The notes beneath the pieces are model-generated. The model was not told where the DNA came from, did not search any database, and saw only the letters and a program-made list of their open reading frames with translations. A DNA stretch of 50,863 nucleotides from Carboxylicivirga sediminis (lineage in GTDB: Bacteria > Bacteroidota > Bacteroidia > Bacteroidales > Marinilabiliaceae), in contig NZ_JAGTAR010000039.1 of NCBI RefSeq assembly GCF_018156225.1, positions 1 through 50,863 of the forward strand, given 5' to 3'. The translations under genes and the position numbers were made by a program. Shown here piece by piece: positions 1 to 8,100 of this stretch; position 1 is the first letter of the stretch; each line of letters begins with the position of its first letter.

Positions 1-96
1 CAAAATAGCCCGCTATTCTTTCGTCAATATACACTTGAAACTCACTATTTGTAAGCGTTCTGAGTTCAAAATTTTACGTCGAACTCAGGTTAATAG
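1..96. repeat. Left copy of a terminal inverted repeat element
   Basis: Positions 80-96 (CGAACTCAGGTTAATAG) are the exact reverse complement of 50768-50784. A 6-bp hairpin with a 2-nt loop (AATAGC-CC-GCTATT, 4-17) lies 62 nt outside this block. The right-hand copy has a differently sequenced but equally paired hairpin about 60 nt outside its block. An 8-bp inverted repeat (CTGAGTTC / GAACTCAG) spans 60-88. The element runs off the window, so its full extent and any transposase are unseen. It is probably the edge of a multicopy mobile or interspersed repeat. Confidence 0.6.
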
Positions 97-227
97 AGTT
101 ACTAAGTAAAAACAATTGCAACAGCAAGAACTGTCTCGCTCAATGCATTACCACTCTGCGATGCTAAACTACGGGCACCACCATTCCCTAATGAAGAGAA
201 GAGTATCATTGCTACTACATAGCTCGT

Positions 228-342
228 GACCCAATTGGGTCAGATATCGCGACCCAGTTAGGTCAAGCACTATTACCCACTTAGGTCAAACAGTATGACC
301 CACTTGGGTCAAGCACCTGGACCTAGGTGGGTCGTGCTACAT
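228..342. repeat. Five phased 14-bp palindromic cores, 23-bp period
   Basis: Five units start at 228, 251, 274, 297 and 320, exactly 23 bp apart. The cores are GACCCAATTGGGTC (perfect palindrome), GACCCAGTTAGGTC, TACCCACTTAGGTC, GACCCACTTGGGTC and GACCTAGGTGGGTC. The 9-bp spacers are partly conserved (AAGCAC or AAACAG after units 2-4). The last unit overlaps the stop codon of the HU-like gene (337-339). A period of 23 is not a multiple of three, so this is not a peptide repeat. It resembles a tandem protein-binding array or iteron set more than a terminator. No plasmid replication gene is present here. Confidence 0.8.
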
Positions 343-1041
343 CTCCTTAGCCACTAATGGTCTTTGTAAGCTACCAGTCCTGATGGTTTTAGCACGGTGC
401 ACTATGGCTCTCACCTCTAGCTTATAGTTGCCCTTTCTCAACTCATCAGGCATAATAAACATCAGTTCCGAAGGTTTATTAAGTATCAGAATCTCCACTT
501 TTGTTTCGCTGCGATCCTCAGCTATCAGGTAGATGCCCTGTGCAGGATCCTGGGCATCGAATTTGAGCAAAGTACCCTTAATCCTTGCCGGCTGACCGGG
601 TGTAAATGATGCATCGGTTGCATTGGTTGACAAATCGGTGAACTGCTTCAGAAAAGGTGCACGATGATTCAATATCTTTTTCTTTAGACGAATGCGCTGC
701 CGGGCTTTTATAAGGCGTTCGCCTGCTTTAAAGTGCAATTTAACCTGATGCTTTTGCGAATCAAAACTATCCGTGATATTATCAAAATTACCTGCTATAC
801 CCGATGAGACGGTAAACAAATCGGTATGCACAATGGCTCCTTCACTCACCAGTTGCTCAACAGCCGAGTGGTACTCTTCAATAACAGCCAGTGCTTCGGC
901 CTTGGTAACTGTTGATCCTTTTTGAATCATCATTTCAACAATACGCTCGGTGGTATAGGTTTCGTTTCCGCCGACCACAGCTATGTAGTTACCTCCCTTA
1001 GTAGATAGTGTGTTGGGCCTAAGGCCATACTTTAAAGGCAT
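337..1041 (-). CDS. HU-like DNA-binding protein with C-terminal DUF4469-type domain
   Basis: This 234-aa protein is of a Bacteroidota family with an HU/IHF-like N-terminal domain (about residues 1-125) and a C-terminal DUF4469-like beta domain (about 130-225). The opening residues MPLKYGLRPN and the helical stretch around 30-65 (TERIVEMMIQKGSTVTKAEA) match the HU-type fold used for DNA bending. A basic segment (KARQRIRLKKK, about 112-122) could add DNA contacts. It has no signal peptide, so it is probably nucleoid-associated or a sequence-tolerant DNA binder. It stands alone, and its stop codon lies inside the last unit of the 23-bp palindrome array. The family call is by recognition of the sequence; the target DNA is unknown. 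Confidence 0.75.
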   Translation of the reverse strand: MPLKYGLRPNTLSTKGGNYIAVVGGNETYTTERIVEMMIQKGSTVTKAEALAVIEEYHSAVEQLVSEGAIVHTDLFTVSSGIAGNFDNITDSFDSQKHQVKLHFKAGERLIKARQRIRLKKKILNHRAPFLKQFTDLSTNATDASFTPGQPARIKGTLLKFDAQDPAQGIYLIAEDRSETKVEILILNKPSELMFIMPDELRKGNYKLEVRAIVHRAKTIRTGSLQRPLVAKEM

Positions 1042-1110
1042 AGTGTTCAGGTATAATGGTTATCTCCTAAAACTAAGCATTTCTTATGTAAATATATGTG
1101 CTACCAACAC

Positions 1111-1144
1111 AAAAAAGGTGATAGCCCAACAGACCACCACCTTT
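1111..1144 (-). terminator. Terminator-like hairpin on the minus strand
   Basis: On the minus strand AAAGGTG (1144-1138) pairs with CACCTTT (1120-1114) across a 17-nt loop and is followed by a T run (to 1111). It lies about 230 nt beyond the stop of the small rhodanese gene and before the HU-like gene, so it would separate these two transcripts. Confidence 0.45.
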
Positions 1145-1270
1145 CAAACCCAACCCATTATCTAAATTTCCTTAAGCCATAAACTTGCTTTGCCTCTATG
1201 AGGACACAAAGAGCGAAAAGGATTTCTATACGCCCCGGAAAGTGATAAATAGGATAATCTCTTGATACCC

Positions 1271-1305
1271 CCATCGCCTTCGGCACTTCCCCAAGGGGAA
1301 GATGG
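1271..1305. repeat. Small two-hairpin intergenic repeat, copy 1
   Basis: An outer pairing CCAT...ATGG (1271-1274 with 1302-1305) encloses two hairpins: GCC-TTC-GGC (1276-1284) and CTTCCCC-AA-GGGGAAG (1286-1301). A second sequence with the same layout but different paired bases lies at 2061-2096. This suggests a structured dispersed repeat rather than chance. Confidence 0.45.
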
Positions 1306-1370
1306 CTTGCGCTAATACTTGCCCCTCGGAGAGAGAACCGCAGTAAGAGGCAGTACTTATCTCCAGTCTC

Positions 1371-1688
1371 CTAGCTATTTAACCAGCGATCGAGCTTATG
1401 CCAGCCACCGGCGTTATACACCTCTGCAATTCCATTTTGGATTAACATGCCTTTGGCCGAAGCACTACGCATACCCGAGGCACAACACACCACCAAGGGT
1501 GCATTGAGCTTCTTTAACTTTTTAATGGCTGAATCATTCAAGCGCTCCAGTGGAATATTCACCGAGCCATCGATATAGCCATATTTAAACTCCTGAGGCG
1601 TGCGCACATCAATAATACGTGCTCCTCGCTCAATGGCTTCCAGCACTTCCTGTTTTCTTTTTCCAAATAAAAAATCAAATAGACCCAT
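1371..1688 (-). CDS. Single-domain rhodanese-like sulfurtransferase
   Basis: This 105-aa rhodanese-like domain carries DVRTPQEF at 27-34 and the active-site loop C69-A-S-G-M-R74, so it keeps the catalytic cysteine that would carry a persulfide. The length is that of a single-domain enzyme (PspE/GlpE-like). There is no cleavable signal peptide; the hydrophobic start MGLFDFLFGK is common in Bacteroidota members. It lies 437 nt downstream of the CoA-disulfide reductase on the same strand, with hairpin-rich DNA between, so it is probably transcribed separately. With the reductase and the Crp/Fnr gene it suggests a persulfide or sulfane-sulfur handling module. The physiological sulfur donor is unknown. 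Confidence 0.88.
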   Translation of the reverse strand: MGLFDFLFGKRKQEVLEAIERGARIIDVRTPQEFKYGYIDGSVNIPLERLNDSAIKKLKKLNAPLVVCCASGMRSASAKGMLIQNGIAEVYNAGGWHKLDRWLNS

Positions 1689-1743
1689 GTTCTTATCGGT
1701 AATTTTATTGTTAATCGATATTTGATAAACCAGCTTTTACATT

Positions 1744-1878
1744 CAACCCTCTCCGGGGTTGTTTATTCCTCTATCTAAAGTCCCCGCGCTACGCACGAGG
1801 TTATTATTGTTAATGTCCTTCAGACATTTTTTAATCCCGAGGGGATTAAACTATAAGAACCATGGGGGCAATCCATGG
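1744..1878. repeat. Cluster of four short hairpins
   Basis: The hairpins are CAACCC/GGGTTG (1744-1761), AATGTC/GACATT (1812-1828), TTTAATCCC-GAG-GGGATTAAA (1830-1850) and two CCATGG blocks (1860-1865, 1873-1878) able to pair with each other. Such strings of palindromes are typical of interspersed intergenic repeats. Copy number in the genome cannot be seen from here. Confidence 0.45.
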
Positions 1879-2060
1879 AATATATAGCGATTAAACGAAC
1901 CCCAGCGCAGATTCAACTATTCACATTATGCACTCACACTTTATAATAAATTGGCATAATGCACTCCATTAACCGCCCAAACTTCATAACTGAGACACCA
2001 GCATTGAATAAACACTGGTGGCCAGTTTTGGTTTTTGGTTAAAGGATTCAGATTACCTAT

Positions 2061-2096
2061 CCCCCTCTCCCTTCGGGTTTCTCCCCAAGGGGGGAA
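2061..2096. repeat. Small two-hairpin intergenic repeat, copy 2
   Basis: Outer C-rich and G-rich arms (CCCCC at 2061 with the G run at 2089-2094) surround CCC-TTC-GGG (2069-2077 region) and TCCCC-AA-GGGG (2082-2092 region). The order and loops (TTC, then AA) match the copy at 1271-1305 while stem bases differ. It lies just past the 3' end of the reductase gene, so it may also help end that transcript. Confidence 0.4.
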
Positions 2097-2125
2097 TTAT
2101 CCATTACTAATCCTGTACCAATAGT

Positions 2126-4129
2126 TTAAGCATGTGACATCATGGCTGCGATACCACCACCGTTTTTTACGTTGGTATAACCACGTTGCTGCAATACCTG
2201 CATAGCATAAGCCGAGCGGGCTCCTGAAGCACAGTATACGATAATCTCGCGGTCAGTGCTACCCAGTTCACCTTTGCCCGACATGATATCGTCCAATGGA
2301 ATATTGACTGCATTGGGGAAGGCGCCTGTCATAAACTCACCTGGTGTACGCACATCCACTACCAGGCGCTCCATCTCATCGCGACTCACGTTCTGGTTGC
2401 TTTCTACCTCTACTGCTTCGTCTTTGCTGTTAATGCTTTTCTTTTCGAGTGGCAACAAGGTCACATTGAAGTTTTCGAAGCCAACTGCAATAGCATGGCG
2501 CTGCAATGATATGTGTCCCCCCGAAATGTTATACACGTTGTCAAATCCGGCACCTTTCAGGGTACGCAAGGCCTGATGGCCTTTTTTGCCAATCTCATCG
2601 TAAACCAGAATGGTTACATCTTTTGGAATGGCCTGCAGGTTCTGTGAAAGCATTTCCAATGGCAGATGATGTGCTCCTTGTAGATTACTCTTGCGGAAAG
2701 CGAAGACATCACGCACATCCAGCACTACCAAGCGCTCTTCTTTCTCAATAAATGCATCCAACTCAGACACTAACAGGCTTGGGCTATAACCAGACAATTT
2801 GTTTTCGGCAGCATAAGCAGCCATATTCATGGCATCGTTAGCCGTTCCAATAGGCGGTGAATAAGCAAAATCCATATCGGCAATCTCACTCACCTTGATT
2901 TTGGCTGCTGCCGCTGTTGCCAACACATCCAAACGCTTATCAGCCCCTTTGTATCCGGCTGTTTGTCCACCCAGCACTACACCTGTCTGACGGTCATAAA
3001 TCACCATCACACTCACGGTCTCAGCTCCAGGATAGTATGATGTATGGTGCTCTTTATGTACTACTACCGCATCGGCATCAATACCGGCTGCTTTGGCCTG
3101 TTTAAGCGACATACCGGTGATACCTGCCACCGCTTCGAACACACGCACTACCGATGTACCGATAGAACCTTTATAGGCATGTTGGCCACCCAGGGCATTT
3201 TCAGCAGCGATACGTCCCTGACGGTTAGCCGGTCCGGCCAGCGGGATACGTACTTTTTTACCGCTCACACGGTGTTCAATCTCCACCATGTCGCCACCGG
3301 CATAAATATCAGCATCGGATGTTTGCAGGTACTCATCTACCAGCAAACCTCCTGCTTCACCTATCTTCAGACCGGCATCAATGGCCAGCTGTAAGGTTGG
3401 ACGCACACCAATGGATAGCAGCACCATGTCGGCCTCCAGCGTTTGTCCGTTATCCAGTTCTACCGAATCAGGGTTGATTTTCACGACCCCTGTTTCGGTA
3501 TGCACACCAACTCCATATTCCTTTAGCTCACGTGTGATAAAACCAGCTGTTTCGGCATCCATCAGCGACATCACGTGTGGCATTTTCTCCACCACATGTA
3601 CTTTTAAACCACGCTTAACGAGGGCTTCCACCATCTCCAGGCCAATAAACCCACCACCTACAACAACGGCTGTCTTAGGGTCTTCCTGCTTCAGGTGATT
3701 ATCAATCTTATCCATGTCGGCCAGGGTCCACAGGCTGAACACATGGTCGTTGTCAGCCCCCGGCAGATCCGGTTGAATAGGACGGCCTCCCTGGGCCAGA
3801 ATCAGTTTTGTATAGTCGTATTGCTTTTTGGTTCCGTCGCGTGTATCCAGCGTATGAACCAAGTGTGCTTCTTTATCAATAGATGTAACCAATGTATGAA
3901 TGTGAACATCCACATTGTATTGTTCCTTAAAGCTCTCAGGACTTTGTAAGATCAATTTAGAACGGCTGTCAATATCGCCGGCGATATAATAAGGCAATCC
4001 ACAGTTGGCAAATGACACATCGGGTCCGGCCTCAAGCATAGTGATTTGTGCATCTGGCGATAACCTTCTTGCTTTTGCGGCTGCCGTAGCGCCGGCAGCG
4101 ACCCCTCCGATAATTACAATCTTTTCCAT
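2126..4129 (-). CDS. CoA-disulfide reductase-type flavoenzyme with two C-terminal rhodanese domains
   Basis: This 667-aa flavoprotein disulfide reductase has an FAD motif (GGVAAGA, 8-14) and the single catalytic cysteine of the CoA-disulfide/CoA-persulfide reductase group, C43 in SFANCGLPYYI. It also has an NAD(P)H motif (VVVGGGFIGLE, about 155-165) and the late FAD motif IYAGGDM. Two rhodanese domains follow. In the first (about 455-545) the loop reads VYDEIGKKG, with D511 where cysteine should be, so it is predicted inactive. The second (about 580-667) has C633-A-S-G-A-R and should be active. Usual CoADR-rhodanese fusions have one rhodanese domain and about 550-570 aa. Likely role: cytosolic NAD(P)H-dependent reduction of CoA disulfide, CoA persulfide or sulfane sulfur. 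A Crp-type palindrome and a -7 element lie upstream. Confidence 0.9.
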   Translation of the reverse strand: MEKIVIIGGVAAGATAAAKARRLSPDAQITMLEAGPDVSFANCGLPYYIAGDIDSRSKLILQSPESFKEQYNVDVHIHTLVTSIDKEAHLVHTLDTRDGTKKQYDYTKLILAQGGRPIQPDLPGADNDHVFSLWTLADMDKIDNHLKQEDPKTAVVVGGGFIGLEMVEALVKRGLKVHVVEKMPHVMSLMDAETAGFITRELKEYGVGVHTETGVVKINPDSVELDNGQTLEADMVLLSIGVRPTLQLAIDAGLKIGEAGGLLVDEYLQTSDADIYAGGDMVEIEHRVSGKKVRIPLAGPANRQGRIAAENALGGQHAYKGSIGTSVVRVFEAVAGITGMSLKQAKAAGIDADAVVVHKEHHTSYYPGAETVSVMVIYDRQTGVVLGGQTAGYKGADKRLDVLATAAAAKIKVSEIADMDFAYSPPIGTANDAMNMAAYAAENKLSGYSPSLLVSELDAFIEKEERLVVLDVRDVFAFRKSNLQGAHHLPLEMLSQNLQAIPKDVTILVYDEIGKKGHQALRTLKGAGFDNVYNISGGHISLQRHAIAVGFENFNVTLLPLEKKSINSKDEAVEVESNQNVSRDEMERLVVDVRTPGEFMTGAFPNAVNIPLDDIMSGKGELGSTDREIIVYCASGARSAYAMQVLQQRGYTNVKNGGGIAAMMSHA

Positions 4130-4178
4130 TTTGATGACTATTTATATTATTTTTTGTTTGCTCTGATTTTAACGGTGG

Positions 4179-4223
4179 CAAAACTAATGTCATCAAAAAA
4201 GATGCTTTGTGCCTATTGTCACA
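4179..4223 (-). promoter_or_regulatory. Activator-type promoter of the CoA-disulfide reductase gene
   Basis: A perfect minus-strand -7 element TAGTTTTG (TAnnTTTG, 4186-4179) has no TTTG -33 element at the normal 19-21 bp distance. Instead a Crp/Fnr-type palindrome, TGTG-N8-CACA (4208-4223), is centred about 40 bp upstream of the expected start point. That is the usual place for a class II Crp/Fnr activator. The gene for a Crp/Fnr protein is immediately upstream. Confidence 0.6.
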
Positions 4224-4328
4224 TAAGGGAGGAAATTTAGGATTTTTAAGAAATATGGTGTAGTTATGGGTTTTGAGTTGAGGGTTGAGGGTTATTTATA
4301 TTTGCTTCCTTTGTATTGAGATTCCAAA

Positions 4329-4371
4329 GGATTGCATCTTAATTTGAATGCTTTAAGTAAAGATGCAATCC
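4329..4371 (-). terminator. 12-bp perfect stem-loop after the Crp/Fnr gene
   Basis: GGATTGCATCTT (4329-4340) pairs perfectly with AAGATGCAATCC (4360-4371) across a 19-nt loop. It lies 40 nt beyond the Crp/Fnr stop codon and ahead of the reductase promoter. Only a few T residues follow on the minus strand, so it is a weak terminator or an RNA-stabilising hairpin. Confidence 0.45.
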
Positions 4372-4411
4372 ATAATAATATTTTAGGATTTAACTTAAAA
4401 CCCGAAACATA

Positions 4412-5053
4412 TTAACTCAAATCAACTATCTCAATCTTATTCCTCGACAAACTTATTTTACCCAATTTCTCAAGCTGCTTCAACAGTCGTGAAATCACTT
4501 CGCGGGAGGTGTGCAAATCGTCGGCAATTTCCTGGTGTGTACCCAATAAGACAAGCGTATTGCGCTCTTCCGATAGCTGTATCAGGTACTCAATCAGGCG
4601 CTCATCCATCTTTTTAAAGGCAATGCTGTCGATGGTGTGCAGGAGCTCTTCAAAGCGCATGCGGTACGACTGCATGATGAAGCTGCGCCAGCCGGCATAT
4701 TTCTTCATCCAGTCTTCCATACAATTGATGGGCACCATAATGGCCGTCACAGTTTCAATAACGGTGGCGCGCACCTCACTTTTAGCCCGCTCCATACAGC
4801 ACGATAGTGTTGAAGCACAAGTATCTCCGCCGTTCAGATAATATAGTAGCAGCTCATTACCATCGCTATCCTCGCGCACTACCTTAATAACGCCTTTGGT
4901 TAAAAGGGGCATGGCCACCACATCGTCACCAATTTCAATAAAATTATTACCGGCTTCCAGTGTTTTGGTTGTGCAGTAACGTGCCATCTCATCCAGCAGC
5001 GCAGGTTCCATCAAAATGGGGAACTTTGATAGTATCGTATCTTTAATATTCAT
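4412..5053 (-). CDS. Crp/Fnr-family transcriptional regulator
   Basis: This 213-aa regulator has an N-terminal cyclic-nucleotide-binding-like beta barrel (about 15-120) and a C-terminal winged helix. The helix-turn-helix at about 173-199 includes EIADDLHTSREVISRLL, with the S-R-E-x-x-S-R recognition pattern typical of the family. No Fnr-type N-terminal cysteine cluster is present. C79, C85 and C86 sit together in the segment DTCASTLSCCMERAK and could serve as a thiol or persulfide sensor; that is inference. It precedes the CoA-disulfide reductase on the same strand, and a matching TGTG-N8-CACA site lies in that gene's promoter, so it is probably its activator. The gene begins 59 nt after the large phosphoesterase gene ends. 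Confidence 0.9.
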   Translation of the reverse strand: MNIKDTILSKFPILMEPALLDEMARYCTTKTLEAGNNFIEIGDDVVAMPLLTKGVIKVVREDSDGNELLLYYLNGGDTCASTLSCCMERAKSEVRATVIETVTAIMVPINCMEDWMKKYAGWRSFIMQSYRMRFEELLHTIDSIAFKKMDERLIEYLIQLSEERNTLVLLGTHQEIADDLHTSREVISRLLKQLEKLGKISLSRNKIEIVDLS

Positions 5054-5112
5054 ATCAGGACTTTAATACATGGTGAAAATAATGGATAAACGCGGACCGG
5101 CCAATTTAGCGC

Positions 5113-8100
5113 TTAAAAATTATATGCCATGTTAAAACTAAAGTAGTGCCCTTCTTTGGAGTAGGAGTAATAGGGCTGTAATATAATCTGCTCAAGTACA
5201 TCCATCCATAAACCAGTGGTATGACTATGATGCCAATCGTTGGAATGCTCGCCATTGAGCCACACGCGCCCAATATCAAAACCTCCCAATATACCAATGT
5301 CCATCGGCAGGTATCGGTTATCCCAATTAAATAGCTGTATTCTCAAATCCAGGTTTTCGTACAAGGCCTTATTGCCCCGAAATCGATTATTGCGGAAGCC
5401 TCGCAGGTTGGTGCGGTTTCCCAGGTTGGGATACTGATAAAACTGTGCCTCGCCGCTGATTAGCTCATAGCCTACATTATTGGCTAACACTACCTGGGGA
5501 TGATTAGCAATGGTTAAGTAGGTTTGCATATTGGTTCCGAACGTCCACAAAGTATTGGCATTGGTAACATCATCCTGGTAACTCAACGATGCATTGAACC
5601 GAATGCCGTTGGTTGGTTTTGATTCGCGATCGACATAATTGATACTGTACACCATTTTAGCACCAACAAAACTATGCCTGTCCAGTTCTTCATCGGTAAA
5701 TCCCAGCTCCGGGTCCTGGGCGACACGGCCATTGGTATCTTCCAATCGGACCGATTCAAATGTGGGGCCAAATTTAAAGCTGATGAATGAATTACGACTA
5801 CTTAAGCTGATGAGTGGCTCAATCTTATAAGCCCGTTTGCGCACCCAGTTATATTGTTTAGCCAAATCGTGGTTGACCGACTCATTACCATAACCAAAAA
5901 AGTTTTCTATACTCGGATAGTCGATATATAAAGAAGGATGAAAATCAACATTGGGTAATAGATTGAGGAAATGCCCTTCATACATTATGATGAAAGCATC
6001 CTGACTACCCGGTGCCACCAAAGCTGCTACCTTCTGCTTTGATTTATAGGGCTCACGGCGCCAGCCATATCGGGTCCAGTTGTGTGTTAAGCCAAGCCAG
6101 ACACCATCGTCCAGTGTATAGCCACCCCTCAGAAAAGGCAGATTGGTATTGTATTTAAATCCGTAACGGTCGTAATCATTAATATCAACATGGTTCGAGG
6201 TTCTATCCTTGATATTAGAACCAATCAGCTCAATGCCTTCAATGTTATCGTAGGCATAAACTCCTTTAGCGGCAGATTGATTGATAACTGTATCCTCATC
6301 TTCACCACCAACGATTCGCACTTTAATGGCGTTGTTTGATGCACCTGTAATCATAAACTCATCATCGCCCCTAAGTCCATATAAGCGCACCTCGCGGGTT
6401 TCATCAGGATGAAACGTGCGCGAATACTTTAACAAATCGCCTTTTGATTTTCGCTTCACATAGTATTTCACGTTTAGCTGACCATCGTCAAAGCGTGTTA
6501 TTTCAAAGCGGTCATCATCATCGGTTGCGGTCACCTCCACCTCAGTACTAATGTAGTCGTATAGTTTGCGGCTAATTGTAAGCAAATGCTCCCGACGCTC
6601 TTTTAACAGGGCAAGCACTTCTTTGTTTTGCTCCCTTACTTCGGGCGGCAAGCCCAATAATGCCGAGTCAATTACCTCATCTGTCATATTAGCCTGCAAT
6701 TCCCTGGTAATCTGCTCCCATTGCGTCCATTCCAGCTCATTCAAAAAATAGCGGTCGAAATACCTGGCGTTAAATGCGAGGTGCCTCACATCCCGCACAT
6801 CGCCTTTCATGGTTTTAAACTTCTTCATTAAAAAAGTGGAGACGTATACTGGAATTACCCCTTCAAACTTATAAAAGGCCTGATCACGATCACGTGGAAT
6901 GGGCCGATAGATGGTGCGCTCATCCTCTTCAAAACTTGCCCAGCGCCACTGGTCGTCGTGCCTGTCCCAGTCATGAATAAACAAATCGAACAGGCGTGAC
7001 TTAAGCACCCACTCCTGATCGACAAAATGCGTTTTCTTTTCGCGCAGATTTTCTAGTAAGTCGGTGTAGCCAATGATATCCTTTGAATTGCCAAAATAAT
7101 CGGCATTGCTCCAATCACCTGACGGACGTTGCTCCAATAAATATACTTCCTCTGGAAAAAAGGCATTATAATTACCCAAACCACGCTGGTGCTTCATATA
7201 AACCAACTCAGGCTGGGTTGAATAAACTCCAGCCGCTGAGGATAAGGAAGGGATCATTAGCGCACCATATGGATGACTGGCCGAATTTTGATCCTTCATA
7301 ATATTTAATGCCTTTAGGTTAGCAAACTTCTCATCCACCAGCCTGGTATAATCCTTATTGATTGAGCGTAAAATATATTGCTGCTCATCAGCTTTTTCCA
7401 AACGCAGGGAGTTCGATGACATGCCCCCTCCTTTTTTGATGGGTGCTAATCCCCCATGCTTCGTTTCCAGATCAATGAGCTGTACTTTCACATCAGTAGC
7501 CCACATGCTGCGGTATTGCTCTCCCAGGAAAAACTTCATTGTTTTACTCCCTTCAAAAATCTTGTTGGCAGCTACAATTGTGTCGGTTCCGCTTAATGGG
7601 GCATACTGCTTGTCCGTTTTTCTACTCCCGGCTTTAGGTGCGCGTATTTGCCGGCGATATTCCAACACTGGTTCGACATTAAAGCCATTGACTGTGTAAA
7701 ACTCAATCCAGGCTTCGGAATTGCTATAGAAATCTATTTTTGCGTAACCACGTGCTTCACTGGCATAATCGGCTTCACCACCAGCCGCGGCATAGGTCAC
7801 TTTACTGCCCGACCCGCTTATGACTTGTTTAATTTCATCATCATCGAAATACTGCAGGTTGTGCTCATGGCCCGAAACAAAGGTCACATTCACATCCCAC
7901 AATTTGGCTGCCCGAACTATTCCTTCCACAAAATCCTGGTACAGGTGATGGCTGAGATCCTGCACCGAACCGGTGGTTTGCCTGTAAATTGGATAAACAG
8001 AGCCAATACCTGGCAATGGCACCCATAGCTGATGATTCAGTTCAAGTAATGGAAACAAGTGATGCTGGAAAGAAAAGTACCCGCCATGCTTACCATTACT

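Larger units (their letters stand above)
1042..1370. other. Gene-free stretch with terminator and folded repeat
   Basis: I see no convincing gene in this 329-nt stretch. It holds a minus-strand terminator-like hairpin (1111-1144) and one copy of a small structured repeat (1271-1305), annotated separately. The remainder appears featureless. Confidence 0.6.
1689..2125. other. Gene-free stretch with several hairpins
   Basis: I see no gene here. Four short hairpins cluster at 1744-1878 and a second copy of the two-hairpin repeat lies at 2061-2096. A direct near-repeat (CATTATGCACTC / CATAATGCACTC) occurs around 1923-1965. I found no strong promoter for the rhodanese gene. The stretch looks like an insertion site for small interspersed repeats or decayed sequence. 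Confidence 0.5.

Noticed and set aside
228-342. CRISPR array or hormone-response-like AGGTCA half-sites
   Set aside because: Repeat cores are 14 bp with 9-bp spacers, too short for CRISPR, and no cas genes are present. AGGTCA similarity to eukaryotic nuclear-receptor sites has no meaning in a bacterium.
1319-1507. Plus-strand 62-aa frame at the rhodanese 3' end
   Set aside because: It is mostly antisense to the rhodanese gene, has a low-complexity basic composition and shows no family resemblance.
2256-3949. Several plus-strand open frames opposite the CoA-disulfide reductase gene
   Set aside because: They are antisense frames to a well-supported 667-aa enzyme with no recognisable domains of their own.
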